64,000 nt of DNA from Methanosarcina barkeri 3 (GTDB lineage Archaea; Halobacteriota; Methanosarcinia; Methanosarcinales; Methanosarcinaceae): the NCBI RefSeq assembly GCF_000970305.1, contig NZ_CP009517.1:620001-684000 (forward strand), written 5' to 3'. The position numbers were made by a program, and so were the translations under genes. Under the pieces are notes generated by a model, which saw only the letters and a list, made by a program, of their open reading frames with translations, searched no databases and had not been told where the DNA came from. This document shows, piece after piece, positions 18,792-28,209 of this stretch; position 1 is the first letter of the stretch; each line of letters starts with the position of its first letter.

Positions 18792-19436
18792 ATGGCAGAT
18801 ACAGAAGCGTTACTCTTCGAGATTGCTGATGCGGTAATCTCCTGTAAAAAGGAAAAAGTAATCGAAACGGTAGGAAAAGCGAAGTTAAAGCTCCCTCCTG
18901 AAGAAATCATAGAAAAAGGCCTTTCTGCAGGCATGAACCAGGTAGGAATTCTTTTTGAAAGAGGAAAACTTTTCCTGCCTCATGTAATGATGGCAGCCGA
19001 TGCAATGACTGCCGGGGTAAAACTTCTTGAAGAAGATTTACCAGCAGGCACACAGGGAAAGAAAATTGGTGTTATCGTAAACGGGACAGTTGAGGGCGAC
19101 GTCCACGACATTGGCAAGTCAATAGTATCAACAATGCTCCAGTCTTCTGGTTTTGAGGTATATGATCTTGGTAGGGATGTGCCTACGAGGAGCTTCATCG
19201 AAAAGGCAAAGGAAGTCAATGCTGACATAATTGGAATTTCCGCTCTTATGACGACAACCCTTCAGGGACAGAAGGACGTAATTGAGCTCCTCAAAGAAGA
19301 AGGACTAAGGGATAAAGTAAAAATTATGGTAGGCGGAGCCCCTGCAACTCAGGCCTGGGCTGACAAAATAGGTGCCGATTGCTACGCCGAAAATGCAAGC
19401 GAAGCTGTGGCAAAAGCAAAAGAACTGCTACTTTGA
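18792..19436 (+). CDS. mtbC: Dimethylamine corrinoid protein MtbC
   Basis: Carries the methyl group from dimethylamine (via MtbB) to the MtbA methylase that makes methyl-CoM. The 214 residues comprise an N-terminal helical cap (~1-90) and a B12-binding Rossmann domain. The cobalt-ligating motif DxHxxG is present as DVHDIG with His105, and the downstream GISALMTTT and VGGAPATQ elements are in place. It is followed after 59 bp by mtbB, the cognate methyltransferase, which separates it from methanol (MtaC) or monomethylamine (MtmC) paralogues. Regulation probably acts through the promoter inverted repeat and the repeat-rich leader. Confidence 0.92.
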   Translation: MADTEALLFEIADAVISCKKEKVIETVGKAKLKLPPEEIIEKGLSAGMNQVGILFERGKLFLPHVMMAADAMTAGVKLLEEDLPAGTQGKKIGVIVNGTVEGDVHDIGKSIVSTMLQSSGFEVYDLGRDVPTRSFIEKAKEVNADIIGISALMTTTLQGQKDVIELLKEEGLRDKVKIMVGGAPATQAWADKIGADCYAENASEAVAKAKELLL

Positions 19437-19495
19437 ACTTCAACTCTCGATAAACTCGGTTAGTCTAAACTAAATTCATTTGAAAGAGGATAAAA

Positions 19496-20899
19496 ATGGC
19501 AACTGAATACGCTTTGAGAATGGGAGACGGAAAACGTGTCTTCCTTACCAAAGAGAAAATCATGGCTGAGATCGAGGCCGGAACTGCTAATGCTGCCGAC
19601 CTTGGTGAGATCTCTGCCCTCAGCGCCGATGAAATTGACAAGCTTGCAGAAATTCTTATGATGCCAGGCAAGGCTGTAAGTGTCGAGCAGGGCATGGAGA
19701 TTCCCGTAACGCACGACATCGGCACTATAAGGCTTGACGGTGACCAGGGTAACAGTGGTGTCGGTATTCCTTCCAGCCGCCTGGTTGGCTGCATGACTCA
19801 CGAGCGTGCTTTCGGTGCCGACACAATGGAACTCGGACACATTGATTACAGTTTTAAGCCTGTAAAACCTGTCGTATCAAACGAGTGCCAGGCAATGGAA
19901 GTCTGCCAGCAGAACATGATCATCCCATTGTTTTACGGCGCAATGCCAAATATGGGACTGTATTATACCCCTGATGGACCATTTGAGAATCCCGGCGACC
20001 TTATGAAACTATTCAAGATCGATAAGGCAAAAGAATCAATGGAACATGCTGCCGAACACCTTACTAGAGACACTATCTGGGTTATGCAGAAGCTTTTTGC
20101 CTCCGGTGCAGATGGAGTTAACTTTGATACAACCGGTGCAGCAGGCGACGGAGATATGTACGGCACACTGTATGCAATTCAGGCACTTAGAAACGAGTTT
20201 CCTGATATGTATATCGAAGCCGGAATGGCTGGCGAGATGGTACTGGGTATGCACGGAGAACTGGAATATGATGGAGTACGGCTCGCAGGTTTGTGGCCTC
20301 ATGAACAGGCTCCACTTATTGCAAAGGCAGGAGCAAACGTTTTCGGGCCAGTATGCAACACCAATACCAGCAAAAGCTCAGCCTGGAACCTTGCTCGTGC
20401 AGTTACCTTCATGAAGGCAGCTGTCGAGGCGTCTCCAATTCCCTGTCACGTTGACATGGGCATGGGCGTTGGCGGAATTCCTATGCTCGAGACTCCTCCT
20501 ATTGATGCGGTTACCAGAGCAAGCAAGGCAATGGTAGAAATTGCAGGCGTAGACGGCATATAGATCGGGGTCGGCGACCCATTGGGTATGCCGATTTCCC
20601 ACATAATGGCTTCAGGTATGACTGGAATAAGGGCTGCAGGAGACCTTGTTGCAAGGATGGAGTTCTCAAAGAATATGCGCATAGGCGAGGCAAAAGAATA
20701 CGTGGCAAAGAAACTCGGGGTCGACAAGATGGACCTCGTAGACGAGCATGTTATGCGAGAGCTGCGTGAAGAACTTGATATTGGAGTAGTAACTTCAGTA
20801 CCAGGTGCTGCAAAAGGTATTGCTGCAAAGATGAATATTGAAAAGTTGCTTGATATTAAGATTAATTCCTGCAACATTTTCAGAAAACAAATTGCCTGA
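19496..20899 (+). CDS. mtbB: Dimethylamine methyltransferase MtbB with in-frame pyrrolysine
   Basis: Methylates the MtbC corrinoid with dimethylamine, releasing monomethylamine. The frame from ATG 19496 runs 355 codons to TAG (20561-20563) and continues without interruption through [21 protein letters not shown] to TGA at 20897-20899. This gives 467 residues, the family length, with pyrrolysine at position 356, the place known in MtbB. A pyrrolysine-unaware reading would split the gene in two. The pylTSBCD genes are not in this window and must lie elsewhere. An AGAGG ribosome site precedes the ATG. The downstream permease frame overlaps the end of this gene. Confidence 0.96.
20561..20563 (+). 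other. In-frame amber codon read as pyrrolysine
   Basis: TAG between GVDGI and IGVGDP of MtbB. Sequence homologous to the family C-terminus continues in the same frame on the far side, which excludes a true stop. Confidence 0.95.
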
Positions 20900-22451
20900 A
20901 AAAAATCTGAGCAAAGGTGATTTTACGACTAGTAACAACTCTCCTTCTCCTTCTCAAACTTGCCCTCAAACTGACCTGAATACGGCAGGAGACTGCAGCA
21001 GGGCACACTGCGAGCCAAAGGAGCTTGAAAGAAGTATTGACTGGAAGCAAGGGCTTGCAATAGCTCTTGGTGTTCCTTTGTTAATCCTACCGTCTATAGG
21101 TTATTTTACAGGCTATGTCTGGGCCTTTTCAATAATATTATGGGGCCTGACTATTTTACTTGGCTTTATCCAGAACATCGCATTCGGAGAGCTTTCAACG
21201 GTTTTTCCGAAGGCTTCGGGCTTGCCAGGCTATACCCAAACCGTTTTTGGCTCAAATTCGAATAAAATCAATCAAGGAAAATTTAAGTTTGGTAAATTCA
21301 TAGGCGGTTTCAGCGCCTGGAGTTACTGGTTCGGCTGGAGTCCTGTACTTGCGATTTATGCGATCCTGATAGGAGACTACCTTCAGGGCTTGATACCAAC
21401 TCTTTCTGTAATCCCCAAGACATTGCTTTCCTTATTGGTAGGTGGATTTATCTTTGGCACACTTGGAATTATAAATTCAAAAGGGCTCAAGAATGGAGCA
21501 AAAGCAGGGTACATTTTAGCGGTAGTATCTTTGATTCCTCTTATGGTTATTACACTTGCTCCATTCCTTACAGGGGATTTTCATATTGCTAATATTACAG
21601 GCTCATGGTTTCCTGTTGACTGGACCTGGGATCTACAGCACGTACTCATTATTTTCGGGCTTTTCGCAATGGCAGAATGGAGTGCCTGTGCCTGGGAAAC
21701 CGCAGCAATTTACGGGCCAGAATACAGGAACCCCAATACTGATACTCCAAAAGCACTACTAGTCTGCGGAGGAATCTGTCTCGTGCTTTATGTATTGGTC
21801 CAGACATCTGTAATAGGCACTCTTGGAGTTAATGAAGTACTTGCCCAGCCTGTGTCTCCTATGCTTCCTCTTGCAAATCTTTCTCTGGGCTCTATTGGGG
21901 CTTCCATCTCGATAATAATGCTTATTGGAGCCATGCTACTGATTATACAGACTGCATTTCTCTCCTCTGCAAGGTCAATTTATTCGATGTCAATTCAAGG
22001 CAACCTTCCTGCATTTTTAAGCAAACTTAATTCTCATGGGCACCCGATGAACGCGATGGCTGCCGATGCCATGTTCAATATGTGTTTAATCCTTTTGGGA
22101 AATCCTACTGCAATTCTTGCAGCTTCTGCAATCGGATATATGTGTGCTAACGGGATCAGTCTCTATACGTATTTCAAGGTAAGGAATGACCCTGAGTTCT
22201 CAAAATTAGAAAGACCCTTTAAAGCCCCACGCGGCTGGAAAAACGTAGCACTGATTACGGCAATTTTGAATGTCCCCTTCTTTCTGGTAGGAATAATTTA
22301 CCTCAACAGCCTTGAACTGGGATGGGCTACTACAGGGATAGGCTTTTTCGTGCTTTGTCTCTATATTCCGCTCTGGTTTTATTCCCAGAAAGAAGCAAAA
22401 GAGGAAAAAGCTGTGGAAAAAGATGCCATTTTTGGTGAAATTTCAGTGTAA
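20892..22451 (+). CDS. APC-superfamily permease, probable methylamine importer
   Basis: A 12-helix amino acid/polyamine/organocation-type transporter lying directly after mtbB; Methanosarcina methylamine clusters commonly carry such permeases, so uptake of dimethylamine is inferred. Helices begin at about residue 50 ([22 protein letters not shown]), after a hydrophilic N-terminus. Typical features are [23 protein letters not shown], a WSYWFGWSP segment, and [15 protein letters not shown] in the middle. The start is unsure: TTG 20892 overlaps the mtbB stop by 8 bp and would couple translation; an in-frame ATG at 20838 lies deeper inside mtbB. Confidence 0.8.
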   Translation: MPEKNLSKGDFTTSNNSPSPSQTCPQTDLNTAGDCSRAHCEPKELERSIDWKQGLAIALGVPLLILPSIGYFTGYVWAFSIILWGLTILLGFIQNIAFGELSTVFPKASGLPGYTQTVFGSNSNKINQGKFKFGKFIGGFSAWSYWFGWSPVLAIYAILIGDYLQGLIPTLSVIPKTLLSLLVGGFIFGTLGIINSKGLKNGAKAGYILAVVSLIPLMVITLAPFLTGDFHIANITGSWFPVDWTWDLQHVLIIFGLFAMAEWSACAWETAAIYGPEYRNPNTDTPKALLVCGGICLVLYVLVQTSVIGTLGVNEVLAQPVSPMLPLANLSLGSIGASISIIMLIGAMLLIIQTAFLSSARSIYSMSIQGNLPAFLSKLNSHGHPMNAMAADAMFNMCLILLGNPTAILAASAIGYMCANGISLYTYFKVRNDPEFSKLERPFKAPRGWKNVALITAILNVPFFLVGIIYLNSLELGWATTGIGFFVLCLYIPLWFYSQKEAKEEKAVEKDAIFGEISV

Positions 22452-22728
22452 GAAGCTTCAGTATAAAATGAGAATAGAAGCATCGAAATACAAACAGAGA
22501 TTTGAGAATAAAAGAAGCCCGAACTATCCCTTAAGATTTACGATTTCGGGAAAAATCCCGAATAAAAAATTAAGTATGGAAAGTTCACTTTTCGGTTTCT
22601 TTTCATTTTTACCTTTTATTGCATGTTTCCGAAAGATTCGGAAGTTATTACAACGTTTTACATGAATGTTCTCTTTTTACTCGGTTCTTTCTCTATATTA
22701 CGAATCGTAAAAGCTCTGATTTTTTAGC

Positions 22729-22884
22729 TCAGTGGATATAAGCGTCAACTTCAACCCTTATTCCGTATTTAACATTCGGCAGCTTCTTTACTACCTTTCT
22801 GATGGTAAATGCAAAACATCCCTCACTACATAGCGTCTTTTCACCCCATGATACTTTTACCCATATTTCTTTTGTGTTTTCCAT
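22729..22884 (-). CDS. Small 51-aa protein
   Basis: A complete short minus-strand frame, ATG at 22882-22884 to TGA at 22729-22731. The peptide starts MENTKEIWVKVSWGEKTLC and ends VKYGIRVEVDAYIH. It alternates strands and a basic helix (IRKVVKKLPNV) and has two cysteines four residues apart (CSEGC). The composition is that of a folded small protein, not of chance AT-rich DNA. Ribosome site weak; family unknown. It lies on the strand opposite the mtb operon. Confidence 0.45.
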   Translation of the reverse strand: MENTKEIWVKVSWGEKTLCSEGCFAFTIRKVVKKLPNVKYGIRVEVDAYIH

Positions 22885-23051
22885 GTTCTAAAAGAGTATC
22901 CGAAGACAGAAAGGCTCTAATAACGGGGCAAAAGCTAAACAAAGGCTTGCTGTGCTCCACGATAATAACAAATCAGATAAATGATTTCCAGAACAAACTC
23001 TCTTTTAGATTCGTTCCCTAATTTGACAGAAAAATAAAAATTAAAATGAAA

Positions 23052-23076
23052 AAAGGAGCTTCATGCTCCTGTTTTT
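23052..23076. terminator. Hairpin with flanking T-runs
   Basis: AGGAGC-ttcat-GCTCCT is a perfect 6-bp stem followed by gttttt on the plus strand and by a run of six T on the minus strand. It could end transcription in either direction. Confidence 0.5.
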
Positions 23077-23188
23077 ACCCTAAATTTAATGTTTCTATAT
23101 ATTGTTCTCGATTTTTTGCTATTTTCATTTTCCGAAAAATTCTGCGTCAATAGTATACGTTTTTTGTAGAAAAATACTTTGTCAATTA

Positions 23189-23358
23189 ATGAATTCTGTC
23201 AAATTTGGGTTCGTTAGCGAAAACCAGGCAATAGCTATGGAAACTCTGAATGTGAAAGATATGGTTAAAGATCATCACTTGGCACAGGCTATAAGTGATT
23301 TAGCACGGAGCAGTTTTGTGATAAAATTAGAATCAACCAAGAAGCCACTCAGTCTTTA
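23189..23358 (+). pseudogene. IS200/IS605 OrfB (TnpB) remnant
   Basis: The fragment LNVKDMVKDHHLAQAISDLARSSFV matches the block following the second catalytic region of TnpB/OrfB proteins (usually LNVKGMVKNHxLAxAISD). Only ~55 residues survive, with no upstream RuvC parts and no zinc ribbon. Confidence 0.7.
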
Positions 23359-23371
23359 GATGAGTGATAGT

Positions 23372-24673
23372 TCACTCTAGCATCCATTTCCATACCGGCT
23401 TAACCATGATTATTTTCTTTCCGTTTTTGCCGTTAACCTGGATGGTCTCTTCGTCGTCCATTGTTAGAACAAGCCCCTGTTCCAGGTCGTACTCATCCAG
23501 GGCTTCCATGAGTCCCAGAATTTCTCTTTCCCTCACTACAGGGTTTCCGAAGCAAACCGAGATCTGAATTGCAGCTGAAACTTTCTGACTGTCTCTTTCC
23601 TTAATAACAAAATCACATTCTCTTTTGTTCTGAAAGTAGAATACCTGTTTTTCCCTTCTCAGCAATTCAAGGAATACAAGGTTCTCAAATCTCAGCCCAA
23701 GACTGTCAGGGTAGCCTGGATATACTGCCTTGAAAAAACCTGTATCGCCTGCATAAATCTTGCAAGGAATGTCTTTTTCCTTCCCGCTTTCCTGCAGGCT
23801 ATTGAGTTTTGGAACCCGATACAGCACGAAAATGTCCTCGAGATAGTTCAGATAGTTGTCTATTAGTTCATCATTCTCGATTCCACTAACTTTTTTCAGG
23901 GTCTCAAGAGAGTACTCCGAAGCCATATTCGAGATCAGGAATATGGTAAGTTTTTTTAATTTCTGGATATCATATCCGTATGCATCTCCTTTTTCTAACC
24001 CTTCTTCAAAATATTTACGGGAAAGACTGATGTCGTTGTTTTTGATTACATCCGGAAAACCACCGTTTTCGAAATACTGCAAAAACATACATAACAGTTC
24101 ATCGCTGGAAGTGGTTAGAAAACCAGGCTCTTCAATTTCGTTACCTTTAATCAGCAAGTATTCCTTAAAAGAGAACGGGAAAAACTTTAAAATTTTACAT
24201 CTACCTGGAAACCTGGAAGAAAACTCATTTATTAATTTTGATCTCGATGAAGTTAGATAAATTTCTGCCCCTTGCCTGTGAAGCCTGTCAACCCAGCTCT
24301 CCCACCCCTGAAGATTCTGGATTTCATCAAAAAAATAGAAAATTTGCCCCTCTCCGCCTTCAGTTTCTTTTTTGCGAATTTCGGCTGCAGTCTCCTCAAT
24401 TGCCTGTAAATATCCAGATCCTAACTCCTGCATCTGATTGTTTTCAAAATCAATATAAATTTTTACTCCAACCAGGCTACTGGCAACCTGACTCATGAAA
24501 GTGGTTTTACCTGCATGAGCGGGCCCAGAGATGAGTTTAATTTCACTGCCTTCCAGGGAAAAGCAGGGACAAATCTCTCTGGGGATTAAATCTGGAATAT
24601 TTTGAAAAAATTTCTGATGGCTGAAGATCAGGGTAAAAGGCTCTAATTTTTGCTTGTTATCAAAATTTTGCAT
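23372..24673 (-). CDS. AAA ATPase with DUF4143 domain
   Basis: Member of the abundant archaeal AAA_14/DUF4143 group. Walker A is GPAHAGKTT (residues ~55-63) and Walker B is FYFFDEIQN. An arginine-rich sensor region (YLTSSRSKLINEFSSRFPGR) and the LKFFPFSFKEYLL motif follow, then a winged-helix-like middle. The C-terminal DUF4143 nuclease-like part runs FENLVFLELLRR...VFYFQNKRECDFVIKE, where ECDFVIKE has the look of a PD-(D/E)XK site. Function is not established for most members. It borders the TnpB remnant and the repeat-rich accessory region. Confidence 0.82.
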   Translation of the reverse strand: MQNFDNKQKLEPFTLIFSHQKFFQNIPDLIPREICPCFSLEGSEIKLISGPAHAGKTTFMSQVASSLVGVKIYIDFENNQMQELGSGYLQAIEETAAEIRKKETEGGEGQIFYFFDEIQNLQGWESWVDRLHRQGAEIYLTSSRSKLINEFSSRFPGRCKILKFFPFSFKEYLLIKGNEIEEPGFLTTSSDELLCMFLQYFENGGFPDVIKNNDISLSRKYFEEGLEKGDAYGYDIQKLKKLTIFLISNMASEYSLETLKKVSGIENDELIDNYLNYLEDIFVLYRVPKLNSLQESGKEKDIPCKIYAGDTGFFKAVYPGYPDSLGLRFENLVFLELLRREKQVFYFQNKRECDFVIKERDSQKVSAAIQISVCFGNPVVREREILGLMEALDEYDLEQGLVLTMDDEETIQVNGKNGKKIIMVKPVWKWMLE

Positions 24674-24936
24674 ATTATCAAAATAATTTATGAGGCGGAA
24701 TTATATAGTTTTTCTGGCATTAACAAATTTCTCATCCGGTAATAACTTGAGAACATAAAACTGGAAAATTTACAAAATAGAAGAGATATTTGCAGGCTAT
24801 TGAGCTTAAAATTTTCGCTGTCGGATAACGCTTTCTATAAGCACCTGTATAGGTAAGGTGTCAATTTAACGGGATTGAAAAAAATTCATGGAAACATATA
24901 AATAATTGGGCCAGTATGACCCACTTATAAATAAGG

Positions 24937-24999
24937 ATGAGATCAGCAGTTAAATATGAGATCAGCAGTTAAATATGAGATCAGCAATTAAATATGAGG
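24937..24999 (+). repeat. 19-bp tandem repeat
   Basis: Three copies of atgagatcagcagttaaat at 24937, 24956 and 24975. A short hairpin (gggcc-agtat-gaccc) lies just before. Confidence 0.85.
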
Positions 25000-25025
25000 T
25001 TTCCTTTAACAGGGCTTTTTAGATT

Positions 25026-25223
25026 TCATTTGGTTTTTGGTTCATAAACTGTTTTTGTCTTCCCGCAACGTGTACACACGAAATACTTTTCTCTCACATT
25101 TGAAGAATAAATATTCAAACCACCGCTTCTTTTCCATTTATGCAGGCCTATAAAACATAAAATGCTTTTTCTTTTGGATTTCCCAGAAATCTGATATGGA
25201 GCTCTTGAGCTCAACAATTTCAC
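25026..25223 (-). CDS. Small zinc-ribbon-like protein
   Basis: A GTG-started 65-residue protein. A cysteine/histidine pair in CFIGLHKWKR and a second knuckle CTRCGK about 33 residues later form a probable zinc ribbon, similar in pattern to phage-type DUF1660 proteins. An AGGAG-like ribosome site precedes the start. The first ~20 residues are basic. It sits at the edge of the accessory region. Role unknown. Confidence 0.5.
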   Translation of the reverse strand: MKLLSSRAPYQISGKSKRKSILCFIGLHKWKRSGGLNIYSSNVREKYFVCTRCGKTKTVYEPKTK

Positions 25224-25655
25224 TCCTGACTGACCTTCTGGAATTCAAGAAATTATTTCTATAAATAATATAAAACTATGTTTTAGTTTTTTATTAATAT
25301 ATTGTGCGCAAGTGGCCAAATATTTAATTTAACTTTGAGTTTGTTTCTTTTACATAGTTACTTCAAACATCAAAACAGAATTGGAATTGATTCAGCGTTT
25401 AACTCTTTGTGTGCCTGTTGTTACCTCGTGTCTTAAACTTTAAAATAGTTTTTGAATTTGCGGAGTTATTTCAGGATACAGCACTTTTACATAATTAGTT
25501 AACAAACAGACAATAAGCTTTAAAACACTTATAAAGCTTTGTACGTATACCTATATTCTTCCTTAATGTTTAAAAAATTCTGGTGCTCCAAGTAAATCTA
25601 ATATATATGCATACACATATATATACATCCCAACGTGGGAATATTTGTAAAAAAA
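25224..25655. other. Spacer without a supported gene
   Basis: AT-rich; nothing recognisable apart from an alternating AT/TA tract near 25600-25630. Confidence 0.4.
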
Positions 25656-25659
25656 GTAA

Positions 25660-25714
25660 AATAGTCGTCGATTCGGAGTTACGGATTGCCCATCCTCTCT
25701 TAACGATGACTATT
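25660..25714. repeat. Hairpin element with GGATTGCCCATCC loop, copy 1
   Basis: aatagtcgtcg (25660-25670) pairs with cgatgactatt (25704-25714) over 11 bp with one G-U. The loop holds the small hairpin GGAT-tgccc-ATCC followed by tctctta. A second copy with changed arms is at 26365-26447, and the loop core recurs in the 226-bp repeats. Confidence 0.6.
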
Positions 25715-25755
25715 TTTTTCAGGTAATTTAAAGTAATTTTTTGTTTTAATAACAG

Positions 25756-25868
25756 GACTTACGCAATTGAACTAAAAAACCAACGACATAAAACCGTCAA
25801 CTGTCCAAAATTTGGCTTTAAGCCACAGTCTTTGCCGTAATTGATTTTTTTCTTCAATTGCGTAATTT
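25756..25868. mobile_element. MITE-like element with 13-bp terminal inverted repeats
   Basis: ttacgcaattgaa (25759-25771) and ttcaattgcgtaa (25853-25865) are exact inverted repeats. The flank ggacttacgca resembles the ends of common IS families. About 80 non-coding bases lie between them, so this would be a deletion derivative that needs a transposase in trans. Confidence 0.55.
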
Positions 25869-26203
25869 CTAAATCGGGTATTCCTAATCGGGTGCGGAGA
25901 AAAGCAGTTGTCTAGTTCTCAGTAGATGATCTGAGCGAACATTGACAACAACTCATGAAATTTCCAAACGATAGTAATTTCAGTTTTGTATTTTGTAATA
26001 TGTAACATTTTTAATTCTTTTAACATGTGATATTTTTAATATATTAATATTCTGTCAAAGCCTATCTCAAAACCTTGAACTTGGAATCACTCTAATTTCT
26101 AACATGAAAATAGTATAAATTTGGGAATGGAATTGGTTTTAGGATAAACTCTTTCGTTGGCCGAAAACTACAAGTGTAGTCATCAGATATTAGCCGAGGA
26201 CTA

Positions 26204-26275
26204 CAAGAGAAAATCGTTTACACTTTCGTGTCTCGGTACAGGATTACTAATTATCTATCCTCTCTAGGAGAGTTT
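26204..26275 (+). repeat. Partial unit of the 226-bp repeat family
   Basis: agaaaatcgtttacactttc...ctaattatctatcctctcta corresponds to the first ~70 bp of the units at 26580-27259, with many substitutions. Confidence 0.65.
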
Positions 26276-26364
26276 AGGAAATGCATTCATTAAGAGAAAA
26301 TGCATTCATTAAAATAGCCAATGAATACACTGAATTGTGTACAATCAATGAAGTTAATACTTCC

Positions 26365-26447
26365 AATAGTCATTCTTGCTCTCCCTCCGGTTTAATTTCT
26401 AGATTCTAAATTAAGGATTGCCCATCCTCTCTTAATAATGGCTACTT
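26365..26447. repeat. Hairpin element with GGATTGCCCATCC loop, copy 2
   Basis: Arms aatagtcatt (26365-26374) and aatggctactt (26437-26447) pair imperfectly; the loop again contains GGATTGCCCATCCTCTCTTAA, identical over 21 bp to copy 1 except for flanks. Confidence 0.6.
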
Positions 26448-26579
26448 ATTTCATTCTTTTTTATGCATTTGTGGACTTTTGGGGCCTATTTTTGGAGTAA
26501 ATGTTATGAGATAAATTTCTAGGAGCAGATAAAAACTTTATTAAAAATGTTTTTGGGTTTTCTTATCCTGCTAATAAGG

Positions 26580-27259
26580 ATAAGAAAATGTTTACACTCT
26601 CGTGTCTCGATACAGGACTACTAATTGCCCATCCTCTCTTTAGGAGATTAGAAGTTAAAAAGACATTGGTTAAAGTCTCCGATGAAAGCTGCAATAGGTC
26701 CAACGCTTGCTATAGGTCCGATTGTAAGAGTAAATGTCATTCTAATTTTCCCCCTTATAGATTTTATTCTCAAAGACGACTATAAGTTAGAGTTTTATCT
26801 TAATATAAGAAAATGTTTACACTCTCGTGTCTCGATACAGAATTACTAATTGCCCATCTTCTCTTTCGGAGATTAGAAGTTAAAAAGACATTGGTTAAAG
26901 TCTCCGATGAAAGCTGCAATAGGTCCAACACTTGCTATAGGTCCGATTGTAAGAGTAAATGTCATTCTAATTTTCCCCTTATAGATTTTATTCTCAAAGA
27001 CGACTATAAATTAGAGTTTTTTTATCTTAATATAAGAAAATGTTTACACTCTCGTGTCTCGATACAGGATTACTAATTGCCCATCCTCTCTTTAGGAGAT
27101 TAGAAAGTAAAAACACATTGCATAAAGTCTCCGACGAAAGCTGCAATAGGTCCAACGCTTGCTATAGGTCCAATTGTAAGAATAAGGTCCATTCTAGTTT
27201 TCCCCCCTGTAGATTTTATTCTCAAAGACGACTATACATTAGAAGTTTATCTTAATATT
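26580..27259 (+). repeat. Three tandem 226-bp repeats
   Basis: Units begin at about 26580, 26806 and 27033, each with aagaaaatgtttacactctc at its head, an attgcccatcctctctt core, two ataggtcc boxes and cgactata near the end. Each unit can encode a ~65-residue Cys-containing peptide (MFTLSCLDT...). An indel in unit 2 shifts the frame and substitutions do not respect codons, so coding is doubtful. Confidence 0.85.
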
Positions 27260-27577
27260 AGAATTACTCTTAATATTTATTCGCCTATGAGATATATGCA
27301 TATATGAGCTTAATTTATATAAAGTAGAACGAATATATTCTACTAATTATTAAACCGTAATATAAAATCAGAGCCATTTTAACCCGGAAACTTGAAAATA
27401 CGTCTATATTAAATTTATATTAAAAAAGCACTTAAAATGCTTAAATTTCCAAACTAGAATATAAATACCAGAATATATTTATTGATATATTCTATTAATT
27501 TTTATAATTATATCACTTCACTTTTGTTTTCAATGTTTCGACTTAAATTTTGCCTAATAATATGAGGTATCGTTCTA
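27260..27577. other. AT-rich spacer
   Basis: Contains only small palindromes (for example gtagaac-gaatat-attctac); no gene. Confidence 0.35.
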
Positions 27578-27651
27578 TGTAGTCTATGGAGTGAGCTAAG
27601 ATAAATTTTCATTATGATTCAAAGCCTGTTGGCCAAATCCCATAGACTACA
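27578..27651. other. Long-arm inverted repeat (12 bp perfect)
   Basis: tgtagtctatgg (27578-27589) and ccatagactaca (27640-27651) are exact inverted repeats around a 50-nt loop. First of a run of such structures up to ~29 kb. Confidence 0.55.
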
Positions 27652-27782
27652 CAATAGCAGTTTTAGAACTCTGTCAAGTCTATGAGAGCTGGACAGATTA
27701 TGCTTATTTTGGAAGGCAAATAATACTATATACTCGTCTCTTTGTTGTTTGTTTATAAGTTGAAAATAATTGTTCTGTTATG

Positions 27783-27944
27783 AAGTAGCTAGATCAAAAA
27801 GAGAAACATCAAGCTTGTTTCATTATTTTGAGTGGATAACTCGTATTCATCACCTAAACGTTAAAGTAATATATCTAATCTAGAAACGTTTGTTATTGAT
27901 AATCAAATACAAGCTTGATGTTTCTCTTTTTGATCGAGCCACTT
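27783..27944. other. 35-bp inverted repeat around a 92-nt centre
   Basis: Arms 27783-27817 and 27910-27944 match at 33 of 35 positions; the inner 26 bp (starting gatcaaaaagagaaacatca on the left) are perfect. There is no reading frame inside. It could be a very small transposon derivative or a stable RNA hairpin. Confidence 0.7.
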
Positions 27945-28143
27945 TAGTTTATTCAGAAAAAGACAATCTTATTAAAGACAAACATATTATATAGTCAGTT
28001 CTGTTAAAACAGGCATCATTTAAGACATATGTTAAAATGTCCTCTAAGCATGTGATTAATAGAATATATTTACTGGAAACGTTATTGTTATATTTTAATC
28101 AGCTCTATTATATGTATACGCTTTCCTCTGCGTATTCGTTATG

Positions 28144-28209
28144 TAGCCACCAGTTCAAGACAAAGTGAATTCATGGGTTTTGTCAATACTGTCTTGAACT
28201 GGGTGGCTA
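28144..28209. repeat. Hairpin family 'ccagttcaagaca', copy 1
   Basis: tagccaccagttcaagaca (28144-28162) pairs with 28190-28209 along its full length with one bulged G. The loop aaagtgaattcatgggtttt is shared with the copy at 28902. Confidence 0.7.

Noticed and set aside
22721-22790. tRNA-like string 'tagctcagtggata'
   Set aside because: It has a D-arm look, but there is no anticodon stem, T-loop or acceptor pairing. The bases are better explained as the end of the 51-aa minus-strand frame.
26588-27255. Three similar Cys-containing peptides in the tandem array
   Set aside because: An indel breaks the frame in the second unit and differences are not biased to third positions, so coding is not supported.
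26204-27259. CRISPR array
   Set aside because: Units are 226 bp and nearly identical along their whole length; there are no short repeats with unique spacers and no cas genes in the window.
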